Shown here piece after piece: positions 59,214 to 64,000 of a stretch of DNA of 64,000 bases (position 1 is its first letter; each line of letters starts with the position of its first letter). Position numbers and translations under genes: made by a program. The stretch is from Cereibacter_A azotoformans (GTDB taxonomy: Bacteria > Pseudomonadota > Alphaproteobacteria > Rhodobacterales > Rhodobacteraceae), in assembly GCF_003050905.1 (NCBI RefSeq), contig NZ_QAOT01000001.1; one strand, written 5' to 3'. The notes under the pieces were generated by a model. It was given only the letters and a program-made list of their open reading frames with translations, ran no database searches and was not told the DNA's origin.

Positions 59214-59279
59214 GGCGGGGGGCGGCGCCACGGAAGGGCCGGCCGGCCGGCAAGCGGCCTTTCCGGCGCCTGCGCGGCC

Positions 59280-61235
<1,956 letters not shown>

Positions 61236-61423
61236 GGCTGCTCGATTCTTTCTGGACGATTGAAATACCAATAGAGCATCCCGCGGGAGGAGTGCGCAAG
61301 ATCTGGTGGGATCGGCTGCGCCCCGCCTGCGGAACGGTGTGCGGTCCTCACATGGCAAGACAGGGCCGGGTGCGCAAGGGACGGGGGGTCGGGCGCCCGC
61401 CCGCCGTTGCGACCCATTCGCCC

Positions 61424-61441
61424 ATACGGGGTAACCCGTAT
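61424..61441 (+). promoter_or_regulatory. Perfect inverted repeat upstream of the LuxR/hydrolase gene
   Basis: ATACGGG-GTAA-CCCGTAT has 7-bp perfect arms and a 4-bp spacer, 62 bp before the likely ATG (61504). It has the form and length of a LuxR-type dimer site, so autoregulation is plausible. It overlaps an in-frame TTG at 61441, which argues against that TTG as the start codon. Confidence 0.5.
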
Positions 61442-61503
61442 TGGCGGGCCGGGTGGGTTGTGCAACCAGCGGGCGCAATCGGGGCGGCGAGGGTCGCGGG
61501 AGG

Positions 61504-63210
61504 ATGGAAGACCTGTCTGGGGTGCCGGAGGATCGGGCCGCGGCGTCGGGTGCCGGCGGCACGGATCTCGTGCATCTGGCCTATGAGCTTGCGCTCGATC
61601 CGGCTCGGCTGCCCGACTTCGCAGCCCTTTGGCAGGAGCAGCTGACACCCGCGACGGAGGGGCCGCGCGCTGCGGAGCCGACGCTCGATCTGCATTTCGA
61701 GCGGGCGCGGCGCCTCCTGGAGCGGGTTCCCCGGGACCAGCGCCGAGGGATCGAGGCCATCCTGGCAGGGATCCTGCGGGTGCCGGCCTTCCTGAGCGAC
61801 GGGGTGGTGCGGATCGCCGCCTGCAACCTTGCGGCCGAGTCGGCCTTCCGGATCTCGGCCGGTGCGCCGCTGGCGGCGCTGCCCTTCGATGCGGCCGATG
61901 TGGTCGCCCTGTCCTCGACCATCCGGCGCGTGGCCCGCCGGGCGGTGCCTGCGCGGAACCTCCGCCTGCGCTCGGTGCCGAACGGGACAACGGTGGTCGT
62001 GCGGGTCTGCCCGATCGACGGGCAGGAGGGCCGGGCCAAGGCGCTGGTTCTGGCGACCGAACCCGTCTGGCCCGAACCCTTCGGCGAGCTTCTCAACGAG
62101 ACATTCGGCCTCACGGGGGCCGAGGTCGAGATCGTCCATGGCCTGACGCTCGGGCTGCCCCTGCGCGAGATCGCCTCGCTCCGGGGGCGGTCGGTCGAGA
62201 CGGTCAGGACGCAGATGCGCTCGATCCAGCAGAAGACCGAGACCCATTCGCAGTCCGAGCTTCTGCGCCTGGTGATGGGGCTCATGGAACTGGCGCTTGC
62301 GCCGGCGGTCGGTGCGCCGCCGCGCTCGGCAGGGCGGCTTCACGAGCCTCTCATGCGGCAGAGCTTCCTGCTGCCGGACGGGCGACGGCTCGAGTGGCTC
62401 GAGTTCGGAGATCCGGTCGGGGCGCCGGTCCTGCATCTGCACGGCGAGTTCGGTCTCGCGCGCTGGACGCCCGCGGCCGAGCGGGCGGCGCGGTTGCGGC
62501 GGCTGCGGGTGATCGTGCCGATCCGGGCGGGCTATGGCCGGAGCGATCCCCTGCCCGAGGAGACCCCGTTTGCGGAAGGGAACGCCGCGGATCTGGCGGC
62601 GCTGGCCGGTCATCTCGGCCTTCCGCGCGTGGCGGTCCTGGCGCTTGGCGGGGATCTTGGTGCGGCCCTGTGGCTCGCGCGGTCGCGGCCCGGGCTGGTC
62701 ACGGGGATCGCCGCCTGCGCCCTTGACCTGCCGGACGCGGCCGCCGCCCATTGGCCGGGGTTTCTGGCCCGCACGGCGGAACGGTCGCCCGCGGCGCTTG
62801 CGCTGATGGTGCAGGCGGCCTTTGCCTTCGCCCTTGATGGTGGGAAGGAACATTGGCTGCTCGGGGCCTGCGGAGGGGCGGCGGCGGACCGGCTTGCGCT
62901 GCGGATCCCGGGAGTGCGCGAGGCGCTGCTTGTGGGCAGCGAGATCTGCCTCGGGGCCGAGACATCGGCGCACGCGGCCTTCTGCCGGAGCCGCATCGAG
63001 GCATGTCGGGCGTTGCCGCCCGGACCCGCGCAAAGCCCGCTTCTGTTTCTTCAGGGCGGGCTTGACCCTCTGGCCCCGCCTGCCGATGTGGCGGCGCTCG
63101 CCGCAAGGACCGGGGCCGAGGTCGAGGTGCTGGCAGGCTGCGCGCGGCTGCTGTTTCTTGAGCAATGGGAGACAGTCCTGAACCGTCTTTGCTCCATTAC
63201 CGCGCGCTGA
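61504..63210 (+). CDS. LuxR-type HTH regulator fused to a degenerate alpha/beta-hydrolase
   Basis: This 568-residue protein has three parts. Residues 1-195 form a PAS/sensor-like region (VRIAACNLAAESAFRIS; LRLRSVPNGTTVVVRVCPIDG). Residues 203-258 are a LuxR-family HTH (LTGAEVEIVHGLTLGLPLREIA, then SVETVRTQMRSI). Residues 280-568 form an alpha/beta-hydrolase fold (LPDGRRLEWLEFGD; VLHLHGEFGL). The nucleophile elbow is GGDLG, with Asp384 where Ser is usual. The catalytic His position appears as Arg548 (CARLLFLEQW). This suggests ligand sensing rather than catalysis. The ATG at 61504 directly follows GGGAGG, so an upstream GTG/TTG cannot be excluded. Confidence 0.82.
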   Translation: MEDLSGVPEDRAAASGAGGTDLVHLAYELALDPARLPDFAALWQEQLTPATEGPRAAEPTLDLHFERARRLLERVPRDQRRGIEAILAGILRVPAFLSDGVVRIAACNLAAESAFRISAGAPLAALPFDAADVVALSSTIRRVARRAVPARNLRLRSVPNGTTVVVRVCPIDGQEGRAKALVLATEPVWPEPFGELLNETFGLTGAEVEIVHGLTLGLPLREIASLRGRSVETVRTQMRSIQQKTETHSQSELLRLVMGLMELALAPAVGAPPRSAGRLHEPLMRQSFLLPDGRRLEWLEFGDPVGAPVLHLHGEFGLARWTPAAERAARLRRLRVIVPIRAGYGRSDPLPEETPFAEGNAADLAALAGHLGLPRVAVLALGGDLGAALWLARSRPGLVTGIAACALDLPDAAAAHWPGFLARTAERSPAALALMVQAAFAFALDGGKEHWLLGACGGAAADRLALRIPGVREALLVGSEICLGAETSAHAAFCRSRIEACRALPPGPAQSPLLFLQGGLDPLAPPADVAALAARTGAEVEVLAGCARLLFLEQWETVLNRLCSITAR

Positions 63211-63451
63211 AGATCTCGAACAATAGTTTTACCGCAATTGGAGTATGCGCTGAATCTTGCTCATATGTAAGGAACCCACTCACAAGACTTTTCAACAAAC
63301 TTCTCATTTCTGCGCAAGATTGTTCCTGAAGGGGGGCGGTGGAGACACCGCCCCCGAATTATCTGGTAGCGGATCCTCGTCAGATGATGCGGATCAAGGT
63401 GGCCGGAGCCGCGCGCTTCAGACTTGGATCGAGCCGGAGAAGGAGGATCCC
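63211..63451. other. AT-rich 241-bp intergenic island before ppk2
   Basis: The stretch from about 63205 to 63325 is markedly richer in A and T than the rest of the window. It contains promoter-like words (TTGGAG near 63238, TCATAT near 63262) but no convincing open frame. A strong hairpin follows at 63332-63355. It could hold the ppk2 promoter or a small RNA gene; neither is shown. Confidence 0.5.
63332..63355. terminator. Strong hairpin between the LuxR/hydrolase gene and ppk2
   Basis: A perfect 10-bp stem GGGGGCGGTG/CACCGCCCCC with a GAGA loop lies about 120 bp after the LuxR/hydrolase stop codon and is followed by GAATTAT. It may end the upstream transcript or a short non-coding RNA. Confidence 0.55.
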
Positions 63452-64000
63452 ATGGCTGATGACCATCCCGTGGCCGAGCGGGCGACCGAGGGGCTTCCCA
63501 CGGCGGACATTCCGCAGGCCATCCCGACACCGGCTGCAGCCGACGCGGGTCCGGTGGACGAGGCACCTCCATCCGGGCCGCTGCACGGGCCGCGGCAGTT
63601 TCCGGCGGTGGATGCGAACGCGATCCGGCAGGCGTTCGAGGGTGGCCACTATCCCTATCCGCGCCGAATGGGGCGCGCCACCTACGAGGCGGAAAAGGCC
63701 CGGCTGCAGGCCGAACTGCTGAAGGTGCAGATCTGGGCGCAGGAGACGGGCCAGAAGTTCGTGATCCTGATGGAAGGCCGCGATGCCGCGGGCAAGGGCG
63801 GCACGATCAAGCGGTTCATGGAGCATCTCAATCCGCGCTACGCCCGCGTCGTGGCGCTTACCAAGCCTGGCGACCGCGAGCGGGGCCAGTGGTTCTTTCA
63901 ACGCTACATCGAGCATCTGCCCACCGCGGGCGAGATCGTCTTCTTCGATCGCAGCTGGTACAACCGGGCGGGCGTCGAACGGGTGATGGGCTTCTGCACC
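63452..64000 (+). CDS. ppk2: Polyphosphate kinase 2 (3' end outside window)
   Basis: PPK2 enzymes use polyphosphate to phosphorylate nucleoside di- or monophosphates. The 183 visible residues have a disordered Pro/Ala-rich N-terminus (1-50), then AFEGGHYPYPRRM, the Walker A MEGRDAAGKGGTIKRFMEHLNPR and Walker B EIVFFDRSWYNRAGVERVMGF, typical of class I PPK2. AAGGAGGATCCC precedes the ATG. The lid and C-terminus lie beyond the right edge. It is unlinked from ppk-ppx by about 14 kb. Confidence 0.95.
   Translation, partial: MADDHPVAERATEGLPTADIPQAIPTPAAADAGPVDEAPPSGPLHGPRQFPAVDANAIRQAFEGGHYPYPRRMGRATYEAEKARLQAELLKVQIWAQETGQKFVILMEGRDAAGKGGTIKRFMEHLNPRYARVVALTKPGDRERGQWFFQRYIEHLPTAGEIVFFDRSWYNRAGVERVMGFCT

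Overview
The window is a GC-rich (about two-thirds G+C by eye), densely coded bacterial chromosome segment. Gene content, protein style and gene order point to an alphaproteobacterium of the Rhodobacter/Cereibacter sphaeroides group; this is inference from recognised families, not from a search. I see about 62 protein genes, a cobalamin riboswitch, several hairpin terminators, a few regulatory sites and a family of dispersed intergenic repeats. There are no rRNA or tRNA genes, IS elements, prophages or CRISPR arrays.

Layout. 1-7.3 kb holds housekeeping genes: ychF (cut by the left edge), trpA, an FMN lactate dehydrogenase, rplY-pth, nadK and glyA. 7.3-11.6 kb has a hydrolase, a probable FnrL-controlled unit (small membrane protein plus cytochrome b561), an RhlE-type helicase and an orphan RTX protein. 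11.8-23.3 kb has carB diverging from a pabB/aminotransferase IV pair, a CPBP protease, aspS with an acetyltransferase, a response regulator, methylmalonyl-CoA epimerase, and a nitroreductase-EI24 pair. 23.5-29.9 kb is a peptide ABC transporter operon ending in an M19 dipeptidase. 30-34.7 kb has an HDAC-like amidohydrolase, a Tat-exported metallo-beta-lactamase-fold protein, a minimal zincin and gltX.

34.8-43.3 kb is a cofactor block: cobQ, a LysR regulator, a complete pqqABCDE operon, and a B12-riboswitch operon encoding a Cys-rich protein, a PduX-like threonine kinase and the CobC decarboxylase. The last two would make the aminopropanol-phosphate arm of B12. 43.3-51.3 kb contains a TerB-DnaJ protein and a polyphosphate/replication-control block (permease-hdaA-ppk-ppx), with a good Pho box in front of ppk. 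51.5-61.2 kb has proS, the Lol lipoprotein exporter, a lipoprotein cytochrome c, tex, uxuA and parE. The right end has an unusual LuxR-type regulator fused to a degenerate alpha/beta-hydrolase, an AT-rich intergenic island, and ppk2 (cut by the right edge).

The most interesting items are the LuxR/pseudo-hydrolase regulator with its own palindrome, the five-copy hairpin-GATATTT-GAATGAAAG repeat, the perfect FNR box before the b561 unit, the Pho box before ppk, and the riboswitch operon with its uncharacterised Cys-rich first gene.
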